Source of the DNA: Flectonema sp. DT1601
Taxonomy: Eukaryota > Euglenozoa > Diplonemea > Diplonemida > Diplonemidae
DNA: 64,000 nt
NCBI GenBank assembly: GCA_964019425.1
Contig: OZ025794.1
Coordinates: 434,001-498,000, forward strand
Direction: 5' to 3'
A program made the translations under genes and the position numbers. This document shows positions 44,383 to 54,844 of this stretch, in pieces. Numbering within the stretch: position 1 is the stretch's first letter; each line of letters starts with the position of its first letter. The notes beneath the pieces were generated by a model that saw nothing but the letters and a program-made list of their open reading frames with translations, did not search any database and was not told the DNA's origin.

Positions 44383-46746
44383 ATGAATACATTGCTGTTG
44401 CTTGTGGTATTGTTGAGCACAGCTCCGTGTCTGTTTGCAGCTGTGCTTACAGGAACCTTGTCACTGAATGGAACAGCAGGTGTGGAGTACACTCACAGTG
44501 TTATATCAGCTGATGGAAAGTGGGCTTTTGCAGCTGCTGGTCAAGGTGGTGTTCACGTAATTAACATTGAAAATATAAACATGCCGTGGTTTGCTTCTTC
44601 GTATCCATTTGTTGCTGAACGCGCTAATGAAGTTGCCGTTTTTGGAAGTTTTTTATTTGTTGCTGGAAGTGACGGGTTGAAGATCATGTCTGTGATAAGT
44701 CCATCGACTGGACCAACTTTATTATCTAACACGGCAATGGATGGATCCACGAGTGTTTGTTTTTCAAAAGACAATAAATATGTTTTTATTGCATTCTCAG
44801 CCGGTAGTGTCCGAATCATGGATCTGGACTTCGTTGATTCACCCGGACAGACTGTTGACATCACTCTCTCTATCGCAACTAACTTACCTGCGGCAGCAAA
44901 ACTAACCTGCACAGAGGAGGTTCTATTCTATGCTGCTGGTTCACGAGGAACTTTTATTATCGATATCAGAGACCCTCCTAAGATGAATACTTCCTCAATA
45001 TCATCTTCAACAATCGATGCCTTTTCAAACATGGTTGCTACCAACAACAATGGTACCATTTATGTGGCAAAAGATACCGGTGTTGGTTTCTATAACGTAA
45101 CTGGTCCAACTGAACCGCCCAGTCACTTGTACGATGCTCCCGGTGGTGGTCAGGTATGTGATTCTTTTTGTAAGACCCAATTCATTCATCTGCTTCTCGT
45201 CTCCCTTATGAGAATCCTTGTCCGTGTAATGGTATCCCCTGTTGCCCCTCAGCTACACTGATCGTAGTTCTTATGATTGGAATCGCCAGCATTGAATGGC
45301 TGAGTCTATGCGAGTTATAAATCAGTACAAAATTAGTAGTATTACCCAAAGGGTAGCAACAAAAAAAAAAAAAAAAAAACAGGTTGCTTGGTTGAAATTT
45401 GCCAACGGAGAACTTTCACTCGCAGACGCTACACCAATGGATGGAGGATTGCATACTGTTTATTTAACTAATAATCAAATTACTGCTTCAAGTCAACAAG
45501 GTGCAGCTTTTTGTGTTGACGTATTTGGTAATGTAGCAGTAGTTGCTATGGGAGGTGATGGATTAGATGTTTATGATGTAACTCCAGGGGTATCACCGCC
45601 ACCAGGAATTATGACACCGAATCCTCCTCCTGCAACAGCAATTCCAACAGAAATTCCTACGACTATTGCACCAACCACTGCTCCGACACTGGCTCCGACA
45701 CTGACTCCGACGATAACAGTTTCCCCAACTGTGACCCCTTCTACTGTTTCACCAACTGTAATTACACCAACTATAGTTCCAACCTTGTCACCAAATACCA
45801 CGGAGTCTACTTCTTCACCAAACACCACTATTCCTAGCACTATGTCACCTACCTTAGTACCAAATATTGGTTTGTTTTTTGTCTCTTGTTTATAATTATG
45901 ATTAATGAGGTTACAATACACGTTAAGCTTCCGTTGTGATAGTTAGCTAGTGGTTCTTATTTATTTTTTCTTCTTGTCTGCAATGAAACCTGTAAAAACT
46001 AAAAAAAGAGGAGATTCAGGAAAAAAAAACAAAAAACAGTGAGTAAATTTATACCACAAACTGGAGGATGTGGAGCATGGTCTGCCTCTACTGCAGATAC
46101 ACAAGGTAGTGTCGAACTGGTGCCGGGTGAATATGAGGGAGTAGGTGCTATGAAGATAACAGTATCAAGGAAATCAACAACAATTGTATGGATAGCATTA
46201 GGATTAGTGATAACTGGTGCTGGTGGAACTATTGATGTGATGATTGTGAAAGTCGATTCAGTCAACAACATTTGGATCGTACGAGATGCCTATCAAGAAT
46301 CCCTTGTAAGCGGTGATGGTCAGGAAGGTTTGTTTTACGAATCGCCGGTTGTGTCAAATGAGAACTCAGTAACCTTTTACAAACACTATGTAACAGCTGA
46401 AGTCACTGGTAATAGTAGCGCGAGAGACGCTAATTTCACAAACCTTTCTGGAAGGTCAATCATGCTTGATGTTGGAACTGTTTCTGAATCTGCTTCAATT
46501 CGTTCAGGTAGTCCTCCTATACTTTATACTGCTTGTTCTACACCAATACCTTCATCAGATGATGGTCAAGCAACACTAACTATAGTTCTCGTTCTGGTTA
46601 GTGTTGCAGTAGTCGCAGCTGTGGCAGGAGGGTATTACTTTCTGTCACCTGCTCGTGCAGATCCGACAGTAAATTTCAGTGATGCTGTTGAGCTCCTTGA
46701 GAGTCATCATCATTCCGTTAAGAGTCCTAAGAAATTACCAGCCTGA
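44383..46746 (+). CDS. LVIVD-propeller type I membrane protein (three exons)
   Basis: Exons 44383-45153, 45383-45869 and 46040-46746 give 654 residues. A signal peptide (MNTLLLLVVLLSTAPCLFAA) leads into repeats of about 45 residues in the LVIVD pattern (GGVHVINIENINMPW, then VAVFGSFLFVAGSDGLKIM; the last is GNVAVVAMGGDGLDVYDV), so residues about 20-400 should form an extracellular beta-propeller. A Thr/Pro stalk of TxxPT units follows (about 405-490), probably O-glycosylated and rod-like. A folded region with several Cys comes next, then one membrane helix (about 595-618) and a 35-residue cytoplasmic tail with HHH. It is probably a cell-surface adhesion or sensing protein. The introns (229 and 170 bases) are longer than most here and end in A-rich DNA. 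CAG at 44370-44372 precedes the start. Confidence 0.82.
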
Positions 46747-48089
46747 AAGCATTATCCAATTACACATTGGTGATCAAGTTTGATTGTAGTAATTAGAAAA
46801 AGAAAGTAGTAATTATTTGGGTGTAGAACATGGTGTGGTCTTCCTAAGGTCTGCACTCCTGATAATTATATTTTGTATAATAACAAGTGAAAATTGTCGG
46901 CAGCAGAAAAACTTAGTGTGCTGGCGGCGTCTGTGTCTGTTATTTCCTTGGAAATTATTTGATCACACTAAGTGCGGACAAACAAAAGCTCTTTTAGAAC
47001 GTTTCGGATGCCTCATTTGGAGGAAGCAGTAGTCGCAACAAGATTTCTGCAGGTCAATACCAAAGTCGAATTCTGTTAGTCAGCCAGCCTTGGCAAGACC
47101 GAACTAGTTTTCTTTTGCTGATGTGTCTTTCCTGAATAGAAGAAGCTGAACATCAATTTTTTTTTTTTTTTTTTTTTTTTGTTGTTTAAAATGGTTTTAT
47201 CGGTTTTGTTATTGCTGTTGTTTCAAGTGACTTCCTTGAAGGAAAAAACTACATAGAAATTACCCTTTTTTTTCCATTAAAACCAAATCAGCCCATTTCA
47301 TTGTTTTTAATGGATATTAGGTAATTTTCACCATGGCGTGTATGTCTATGGAAATGACCCTAAAATACAGTTTGATTTGCCTTTCTTCTAGCTTATACAG
47401 TGCGTAGTAGTTGTTAATAATTAGAGTTTTTGTTTTTGTCTTAAAATCGGGAACTTTAATATGGAATATCTGAAATGGTGTCTCGGATTAAGAATCAACA
47501 CTGACCGAGAGAATCGATCCCCTTATTAATCCATGCTTTATCTTACAAGATGGACGCCTGTTTTAGACACGCTGATCGTTTCACATAAACATTGGTTGTT
47601 GGTTCTTTTTCCAATTCCCTTTCTCGGATTGGGTTAGAAATATCTGAAAAGTTTAATTATTCAGATCAATCCAGTTTGTTCTTCTTCTTCTTCTTTTTTT
47701 TTTTTTTTGAATCAAATATCTAATAGAATATCTGTAAAGGAAAGCTATATTGTATAATTATCCTTGCAGATGAATCGATGCATTCCATTTTCCATTTTGT
47801 TTTCTCAGTTTTGTTCTTATTCTGTCTTGTAAGCACTTTTATTTTTTCCCTTCTACTTATGTTCATTCAGTTGTAGAAGACAATCTTTTTTGTAAAACCA
47901 TAGCGTAGCGCTAAGTTAATTTCTTTTAGAAAATAATTTATTTTTTTGAGTTGATAGGTTCTTAGTTAACAATAATATTCTTTTTCAAGTCAGTCACCCT
48001 TTGCCATATATGAAGGTTAATAATGTTTGTGGTTGTGAATCAGTCTTAATTAATAATAATTCTTTTTCAACCAGTCACCCTATATCAAT
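46747..48089 (+). other. Gene-poor gap, 1.3 kb
   Basis: AT-rich, with about 24 T at 47157-47180 and an imperfect inverted repeat at 47256-47329. TCTCGGATT occurs twice, at 47481 and 47621. The last 130 bases hold a tandem duplication of a splice-acceptor-plus-ATG module (separate entry). No gene seen on either strand. Confidence 0.6.
47256..47329. repeat. Imperfect inverted repeat
   Basis: GAAATTACC (47256-47264) pairs with GGTAATTTTC (47320-47329) and TCCATTAAAAC (47273-47283) with GTTTTTAATGGA (47303-47314), each with one extra T. The stem totals about 20 pairs around a 19-base loop, with an unpaired T-rich strip inside. It could be a structured RNA in the 3'UTR/intergenic region or a remnant of a small mobile element; nothing else identifies it. 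Confidence 0.6.
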
Positions 48090-48105
48090 ATGAGTGTTAA
48101 TGGGG
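47962..48105 (+). promoter_or_regulatory. Tandemly duplicated acceptor-plus-start module with short upstream frame
   Basis: Two diverged copies about 80 bases apart each contain a TTCTTTTTCAA tract, a CAG followed by TCACCCT (CAG at 47991-47993 and 48072-48074) and an ATG 15-16 bases later (48010 and 48090), then a GTTAAT motif. The first ATG opens a 27-codon frame whose TGA (48091-48093) overlaps the second, main ATG as ATGA. Splicing to the second CAG would remove this frame; splicing to the first would keep it. Confidence 0.7.
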
Positions 48106-51100
48106 TTGAGTTAGCTGAAATTAACCCAGCTGTACAATCTCCAACAGAACCATGGAAAGGTGTAGCCCTAGTTGCTGGGATTGATACTTTTGAGGGTGGT
48201 TGGAAGAGTCCATTAGCACATGCAAAAACTGATGCACGACTGGTCGGTGAAGCGTTTAACAATGTCGGGTTCGATCTGGTGGGCGACATCAGTAACGAAG
48301 TTCATTACACTCAAACAGATCGATCAATTAGAAAGTGTGGCGAGTTGTCATTTTGGGAGATTCAAAAATGTTGTAAACACTTTATCCAACAAGTAGGTAA
48401 TGGGATTTTTATATTTTACTTATCAACTAGAGCTGATTGGACCATTGCTGGAAAGTCAGGTCCTCCAGACGCGTTGTGTACTTACGAAGAAGGAGCAGCA
48501 ATAAAGATAGAAGAGTTCATCGAAAAACTAAGCGAATTAGCAGCGGCAACAAACCCTGCCGCAACAACAGTAGTAATTCTTGACTTAGCAGTTAGTAGAC
48601 AAGTAGACACAACTAAACTACCCAACTTATCTGATCGTTGTTCTCCACGTTTTGGTGTCATGCTTTCAATGACCCCGACTGAATCACCAATATTTACTCT
48701 CAAGTTCCTTGAGTCTCTGTACACCTTAGTACGTACTCAGTCTGAAGTTAACCTTAAAAAGATAGCATGGACGGCAGAAATTAACACGCACTTGTCGAAC
48801 ATTGCTGGTCGTTGTCACTTACGTGACAGGGCCATTACTGCTGAAAAAATGAGAACTTGGTTGTATCCCTCATGGGTTCCTGTTACCTGCGCACAAACAC
48901 CAGAAGATTCGGCGCTTACAATGTCGTTGGTGAGACCTGGATTTCCTGTTCGGAATGAAGATGATGTGTTGTTGTTGATTTCGTTGACAAAGAAAATTGA
49001 AGTTTTAGAAGGCGGTTATGATCGACTGCATGAAAAACTCGACGAACTAGACGCAGTTCTAAGCACCAACGGCCAACGTTCTATCGTAGCAATGCAACCT
49101 CTGCAAGCTGTAGTAGTCAGTCAGGTATCTGCCTCACCTCTATCAGCTTGGGATATGTTTAGAAATGTTTACCAGCTTCATAGTACTGAACTCCTTTTAC
49201 ATGAGCAGGATGCTTCTGAAGGAGCAAACGCAATGGGTGTTTACTTTAAATTTGGGGAAGTGTATGACCCGACAAGTCCCGTTTACAATGCAAAAGCAGA
49301 GTGGACAAACCTTGAAAATGTTTACTGTGAAGTGATGAGACGTGGAATGCCTTTTGCATTTAGTTCTGGGACTACAGAAGATGAAAGTTTAAAAGTGAGA
49401 TCATTGTCTGTTCGATTAGAGGCGGTGTTTAAAACGTCGCTAAGTTGTCACATTCGTATGCTTGCAGAGAGTAGAACACCATCTTGTGCAACTGAATTAC
49501 TAACAGACTCAACTAGTGGATTCTTAACAATGGAGATAACAAAACTAGCTGGGGTACCTGCACCTCACCAAACTGGAGTTCGCATGCGTGCTGACTCTAA
49601 GTACACCCAAAAACAAAAAAGTCGAAAACAACTTGCAGAGCGCATGGACATGACTCGCGCTCTTGGGTCTAACCAACAAGGACTTGCAGTACCGAATACT
49701 GCACATGATACTCTGGCAGCATGGCTTGCTGTTCCTCAAGAAATTCAGATAGAAGCATGCATTAGAATCCAATCAGTTTTTAGAATGTTTTCAGTCAGAA
49801 AAATGTACAGATCACTGATTTATCAATGCGGAGACAACGCCCCTCTCAATGGTAGAGACATGCGTAAATGTGTTAGAAATTGGCTTCTGGCTGTCTCAAA
49901 AGTTTATCACTGGAGACCTTTAAGCAGAAGAGTAGTAGCAACGTGTAATAGTGGATTACCTCCTGATTTGGTTGGGTCATACCGTAATGGTTTTGAACTT
50001 TGGAAAAGAAATGTAGTTCGAATTAGAGATGAGATCAAATCAGCAGTCTCTGAAATATCAGGAATACCTCTTGAACTCGTCCATGTAGATTCCGTAAACG
50101 GCCCACGAATTGGAGGAACCCTCACCATAGCTCTCAGGTGTTACGCAAATTGGACTGGTCCAGGAAATGCTATCCCAGCAGAAGTTCAAAACGAACTCGA
50201 AGCTTATGTCCCTCAATTGATTAGCACTCTTCAAAATGAAACTATTGTTGCTCGCTATGGAGTATTTGATGTAAAAGAAGCTTCTCAAAGAAAAATGTTT
50301 GGTCTTGAGAGAAACAAAAATCTTCGTGAAATGAAACTAGCTGACGCAGTCCAATTAGTACTGACGGGTAGAACTGATTCTGTTTATCAGCCTCCATGCT
50401 TACCAGGAGTTGCTAGAAGAGGTTTAGAATACGGACTTAATCCTAGTAGACTTGCTACTCTTGAGGCTACTGTACTTAACATCTTAGTAGCTGATCAAGA
50501 TGGAGGAACTATTCCTGATGGATGGCGTAGAAGAGTTTTGGAAGCTCCATTACTCCCTGGACCTGCAAAGTGTCAAGCGCCACCAATTGACAGAAATGGA
50601 CGTTCAGCAGAATCCATCGAACGAAGCCGTCAATTTATGCACTTCAAGGACGTTTATAATGTCATCTATGTTGCAAGACTTCGAGGTAAGAAGGCTGTCG
50701 AATACGAAGTCCCAGGAGTCCGTCAATTAGACAAAACACCACTCATCCTGTACAGTAGATATTGGGCAGATAAAGGTTACTTAGATGATCATTTAGAAGA
50801 CTTTTACGAGCAAGATCCCAGCATTGTTAATTTATGTTTCATGCCGACAGTCGCATTGATGAACACATTAAAACGTGCATACTACATTCATTTATTTCAT
50901 GGGATTATGATGACCACATTTAAATTAGGCAAAGCCTGGTACGTCAAGCTACTGGCTGTCCTCTGTGCTGGTGTACTTGCAATTGCTACCTTTTTGGTGT
51001 TTTTGGCCCCTAGATGGTGTGCGGCTCTCATATCACAGATGTACCTTGCTAGTGCAGGGAAACTCAGCCAAGAACTAATGGTTTCATGGTTACTTATATA

Positions 51101-52646
51101 TGTGTTTGCATTATTGTTTGCTTTAGCATTGTACGGATCATACACAATGACAATAAGAAGTTTATTCGCTTTGAGATGTCGAATGCTGTTGGTTTACTTA
51201 TGTGGAACATATAGTCGTATAATACCGTCGTCGTTGTCTCAAGAACTTCGTAACCATGATTTGAGATTATTAGTCACTATGTTCTTTGAATACATTCCAG
51301 CGTTTTGTGCTGCTATGATCCTAATGATAGGATCACTAGCAACGATAACTGCGCAGAATGTGAAGTTGGGAATTACATCTCTGTGTTTTATATGTATGAA
51401 AACCATCATGCATGCTTGCTATGATAAGTTTATGATCCGACACATGACTGCTGTCAGACACATCGAAGAAGAAGAACAAGTTCGATGGGTTACCCTCAGA
51501 GGCAGACGTGGCGCACAAGGAGCTGTCTCAGCCCAGGCTGCAGATGATCATCAAATGAGATTAGTTATTTTTGCTAAAGAAAAACGTGAAATTAACATCT
51601 CGAATATGATGGTACACACCTTTATTGCAGTCCTTGATTGGTGTTTGTTCTTCATCTTTCCTGTATTCTACTTATACGTTGCATGTCACAGTGTTGGTGA
51701 ACCTGGAGACAGCGGTGAACAAATGAGCCAAGAAGTAGAAGATATTCCCTACTGCTTCTTTTACTTAATAATGTTATTCCTATCATGGAAGATAATGATG
51801 GCAGCATCAGTAGCAGTAGTTGAGGCTAGGCCTATGGTGATTAGACTAATGACTATTATATTATCGATTCCACTATCTCAACAAGATAAGGCAGAGATGG
51901 AACATGCTATTGAAGAAGACGACACATATCTAGCAGATAAGTTACAAGCTCAAAGACATCAACCAAACCAACGTTCCGGCGATGATATTGAAATGCAACG
52001 TCGAGAAGAAGGAAATCAACAAGACAATCCAAATGGTATTTCAGTTTCACAATCTGGAGTTTATAGAAAACGATTACTACTTCACTTTGATTGGTTAGGC
52101 GCCATTATTAATGAGCATCCAATGTCAATGTGGTTGTTATATTTAATTGGAGTTATTTATTTAGTTTTCATATTCTTAATTGCGGCGTTTGTATCAACTT
52201 CTTGGGAGTCTGGATGTGAAACAATCAAAGCAAGCTGTAGGATAATGGATACAGAAATATACGCGAACATTAGCGGATCTGAGTTTATTGAAATGCCTCA
52301 AGAAGGATTGTTTCCAGCAGGTTGTGAACTAAGACACCCTATTGCTTATTCTTTAAGAATTTGCGCTCAATTTTTGAAGCGAAAAGCCGTCGATCTTGGC
52401 GTGAGAGATTCAGGTTCCGGATCCCTTCACGCTATAATTGAGTATAACACATGGCAAGCAGGTCCTGTGGGTTTTCATAAAAGATTTTCTTGGAACCTAA
52501 CCCACCCAAACACCTGTCCAGAACAATCAGATGGCTCACCATGGATTCACCACCGTGCATTAGATATTGATGAACTTGATAAGGAGGAAGAGTTAAGAAA
52601 TACTTTTCACAGTATTTGCTTTGAAAATGTAACCAAAACACCATAA
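48090..52646 (+). CDS. Large multi-pass membrane protein with degenerate caspase-like domain and IQ motif
   Basis: A single-exon 1518-residue protein. Residues about 20-175 follow the caspase/metacaspase p20 pattern: VALVAGIDTF, then SPLAHAKTDARLVGEAFNNV ending GFDLV, then GIFIFYLSTRAD where active enzymes have a YxSGHG-like strand, and TVVILDLAVSR where they have LDxCxS. The catalytic His and Cys are both absent, so it is probably a non-catalytic scaffold or sensor. An IQ motif (ACIRIQSVFRMFSVRK, about 555) may bind calmodulin. From about 935 to 1385 there are several hydrophobic helices, I estimate seven to nine, with a charged cytoplasmic-looking loop at 1120-1160 and an acidic, Gln-rich linker about 1270-1320. 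The last 120 residues have scattered Cys and may be extracellular. No transporter or channel family is recognised. Confidence 0.8.
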   Translation: MSVNGVELAEINPAVQSPTEPWKGVALVAGIDTFEGGWKSPLAHAKTDARLVGEAFNNVGFDLVGDISNEVHYTQTDRSIRKCGELSFWEIQKCCKHFIQQVGNGIFIFYLSTRADWTIAGKSGPPDALCTYEEGAAIKIEEFIEKLSELAAATNPAATTVVILDLAVSRQVDTTKLPNLSDRCSPRFGVMLSMTPTESPIFTLKFLESLYTLVRTQSEVNLKKIAWTAEINTHLSNIAGRCHLRDRAITAEKMRTWLYPSWVPVTCAQTPEDSALTMSLVRPGFPVRNEDDVLLLISLTKKIEVLEGGYDRLHEKLDELDAVLSTNGQRSIVAMQPLQAVVVSQVSASPLSAWDMFRNVYQLHSTELLLHEQDASEGANAMGVYFKFGEVYDPTSPVYNAKAEWTNLENVYCEVMRRGMPFAFSSGTTEDESLKVRSLSVRLEAVFKTSLSCHIRMLAESRTPSCATELLTDSTSGFLTMEITKLAGVPAPHQTGVRMRADSKYTQKQKSRKQLAERMDMTRALGSNQQGLAVPNTAHDTLAAWLAVPQEIQIEACIRIQSVFRMFSVRKMYRSLIYQCGDNAPLNGRDMRKCVRNWLLAVSKVYHWRPLSRRVVATCNSGLPPDLVGSYRNGFELWKRNVVRIRDEIKSAVSEISGIPLELVHVDSVNGPRIGGTLTIALRCYANWTGPGNAIPAEVQNELEAYVPQLISTLQNETIVARYGVFDVKEASQRKMFGLERNKNLREMKLADAVQLVLTGRTDSVYQPPCLPGVARRGLEYGLNPSRLATLEATVLNILVADQDGGTIPDGWRRRVLEAPLLPGPAKCQAPPIDRNGRSAESIERSRQFMHFKDVYNVIYVARLRGKKAVEYEVPGVRQLDKTPLILYSRYWADKGYLDDHLEDFYEQDPSIVNLCFMPTVALMNTLKRAYYIHLFHGIMMTTFKLGKAWYVKLLAVLCAGVLAIATFLVFLAPRWCAALISQMYLASAGKLSQELMVSWLLIYVFALLFALALYGSYTMTIRSLFALRCRMLLVYLCGTYSRIIPSSLSQELRNHDLRLLVTMFFEYIPAFCAAMILMIGSLATITAQNVKLGITSLCFICMKTIMHACYDKFMIRHMTAVRHIEEEEQVRWVTLRGRRGAQGAVSAQAADDHQMRLVIFAKEKREINISNMMVHTFIAVLDWCLFFIFPVFYLYVACHSVGEPGDSGEQMSQEVEDIPYCFFYLIMLFLSWKIMMAASVAVVEARPMVIRLMTIILSIPLSQQDKAEMEHAIEEDDTYLADKLQAQRHQPNQRSGDDIEMQRREEGNQQDNPNGISVSQSGVYRKRLLLHFDWLGAIINEHPMSMWLLYLIGVIYLVFIFLIAAFVSTSWESGCETIKASCRIMDTEIYANISGSEFIEMPQEGLFPAGCELRHPIAYSLRICAQFLKRKAVDLGVRDSGSGSLHAIIEYNTWQAGPVGFHKRFSWNLTHPNTCPEQSDGSPWIHHRALDIDELDKEEELRNTFHSICFENVTKTP

Positions 52647-53809
52647 GTTATTCTAGCTAAAGTGGTATTCTGGTTTTGATAAATTAATTAAATATAATGA
52701 TGGATTCTTACCTTAGCTGTGGCACCATTGCTTTGTAAGAAAAATTGCTCCATCATAGTTGTTTCTGAAGTTTTGCATGGAATTCAATATGCGCGACGAA
52801 TCTGGTTAGTTTGTGTGATTCTGTTTTTTTTTCTTTTTTTAACCCCCTTTTTTTTCCGTTAAAAAAAAGGAGAGTTTGTGACGTTTTTTTTTTTTTTAAA
52901 ATTTCTTTTTTTATCTTTTTCGTCTGGCTTCGTTTTTCTTGCCTGTCGTGTCATCTTGGCTGAGATTTAGTTATAGTTTCTTTTTTCTTTTCCAGTAAGA
53001 ATTTGATATTTTTCATTCCTCTTGTGGTATATTAAAAGGCTTTTTTTTATTGACTGTCATCACCCTTTTGGAGAAAATCATTTTCTACAAGACAAAAGGT
53101 ACCTGAGATTGGTATTTCAGATTATTTGAGAAGAGAAGTGAATTAGAAAGCCTTCTTTTGGTCAACTTGTATATGTCTTCGATGGTAACAATCAAAGCAT
53201 TAGACAACAAGAAATAGAATTTCGATGTGAAACAAATTTTCGCAAACACAATAATACCTAATAAAACTTATTTGTATAATTTATTTTTCTTTTTTCGTTT
53301 TCGTTTTTTTTGTTTCCCACTTTTCTTTTCTTTATATAGGTATTGGTTAGTTGCGTAAAGAGATAATTGGATTGAAAAATATTAAAAATAAAAAAAAAAT
53401 GAATAAATATAAGGAATTCTCCGAGAGTCAAAAAGTGTTTCGTGTCATGCAAAGTCTCATCGCGGCATTCCCTTCTGTCTGCATATATCAGGTCACTCCG
53501 TGTTCTTACATGGATGTTTGCTTGACATACTGGGAAATTCTGCTGATAGAAAATTGCACCCTGTCTTCGTTGTGTTCCCCCCCCCCAAAGTCTGTCATTC
53601 GTAACCAAAAACACTCCCCTGCTTCCTCTTTTTAAAAGTTTAGCGATTTATTTCACGTCTCATTGTTAGTTAATTATGTTATTTTCATTTCTGCTAGCAA
53701 CGTGTCCTCAAATAAAAGTTTGTAGATGATCACTCCATTGCAATTGCTGTTCCATTTTTACGGTCGTCCATACAAACGATGTTTTCTTCAAAACAGGTAA
53801 ATTACTTTT
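52647..53809 (+). other. Gene-poor gap, 1.2 kb
   Basis: T-rich DNA with a rare C run of about 11 near 53576. A 94-residue frame at 53351-53635 lacks any family likeness and I do not accept it. CAG at 53794-53796 precedes the next start by 13 bases. Confidence 0.55.
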
Positions 53810-54151
53810 ATGTCGAAATCTCGTAAGAAGAAATGTTCCAAACAGATCCAGCGATTAGTAACAACGAGAACTAAACTATTCAACTGTCCAACCTGTCAAA
53901 ACTCATTCACAAAATTGAGTAAATTTGAAAAGCACATGATTGGCTCATCGTCGTCATGTAAATCAGAGAATTCCACTGAGATATTTAAAGCAGCTATTGA
54001 GAAGGCAGGTAAATTAAAAATAAAATTAAAAAGTAAGAATTCCGAATGGAATAACACACCCACTAATACTAATAAACAGCACTCATTATCTGAAAAAGCT
54101 AATGCGGTGATCGTTGATCATTTAGGCGATGAAATGAAAGAAGCAATGTAG
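53810..54151 (+). CDS. Small zinc-finger-like protein
   Basis: A single-exon 113-residue basic protein. Residues about 25-52 read FNCPTCQNSFTKLSKFEKHM, then a Ser loop and a Cys. This is a C2H2-type finger with the spacing CxxC-x12-H and Cys in place of the second His (C2HC), so zinc binding is likely. A Lys/Arg-rich N-terminus and a basic centre suggest a nucleic-acid-binding or ribosome-associated protein in the nucleus or cytosol (inference). The stop is only about 65 bases from the next gene's acceptor-like CAG, one of the tightest spacings in the window. Confidence 0.75.
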   Translation: MSKSRKKKCSKQIQRLVTTRTKLFNCPTCQNSFTKLSKFEKHMIGSSSSCKSENSTEIFKAAIEKAGKLKIKLKSKNSEWNNTPTNTNKQHSLSEKANAVIVDHLGDEMKEAM

Positions 54152-54261
54152 TCTGCTGTCACTATTATGACAATTGAAAAAAAAAAAAAAAAGAAAAAGT
54201 AATTCTCCCCAATCGCAGTAGGTTCATTCATTGAAAATAAAATAAAATAAAATAAAAAGAT

Positions 54262-54615
54262 ATGTCAACAAATGATGATCACGACGCGATTATTGCTGCA
54301 GCGAATCCTGCAAAACTAAAAGAACTACTTCTCGACAAGGGTTCCTTTATTACAGTATGTGATGATGCTATGGAAGATTTAGGAGGTAAGATATCATCAC
54401 CAATAGATTTGTTGAAGGCGTTAAATTTTATTGCCAACGCCGCTGATACTGCAGACGTCGATGCAGAAGAAGCAGATGACATGTTTTTACCTGATTTAAC
54501 TCTTATCGAGTTTCGACATTTAGCGCAGAATTACTTTTCTTCATTGGCAACTACTCTTGATGAAGAAGACAACTGGGGTGGTCTCGTGCCCAAGAATGTA
54601 GACAACGAAGAATAA
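54262..54615 (+). CDS. Small acidic protein, unknown
   Basis: A single-exon 117-residue protein, strongly acidic, with the helical segments AIIAAANPAKLKELLLDKG, SPIDLLKALNFIANAADTAD and LTLIEFRHLAQNYFSSLATT. It has no signal peptide or membrane segment and no recognised family; an all-helical cytosolic protein is likely. A CAG at 54216-54218 lies 43 bases upstream, and an AAAAT-type pentanucleotide repeat (about 54236-54257) fills most of the leader. Confidence 0.72.
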   Translation: MSTNDDHDAIIAAANPAKLKELLLDKGSFITVCDDAMEDLGGKISSPIDLLKALNFIANAADTADVDAEEADDMFLPDLTLIEFRHLAQNYFSSLATTLDEEDNWGGLVPKNVDNEE

Positions 54616-54844
54616 CGCCATCACTGTATTTCCCTACAAACAGTCAAAAGGGATTTGTTTCGTTTCAATTACTTTGGGTGTGTGTTCCCCGTGTTGCTTA
54701 TTTCAGTCACACTTGAGATCTATCGTGTGCTTGCTATTTAGTTGTTTTTTTTTTTTTTTGAAAATGTTTATTTATATCTTAGTATCTCATCTCAGGATTG
54801 GAACGAAAATAGTACTCAACGGGATTGCGAAGGCTTAGCCACCG

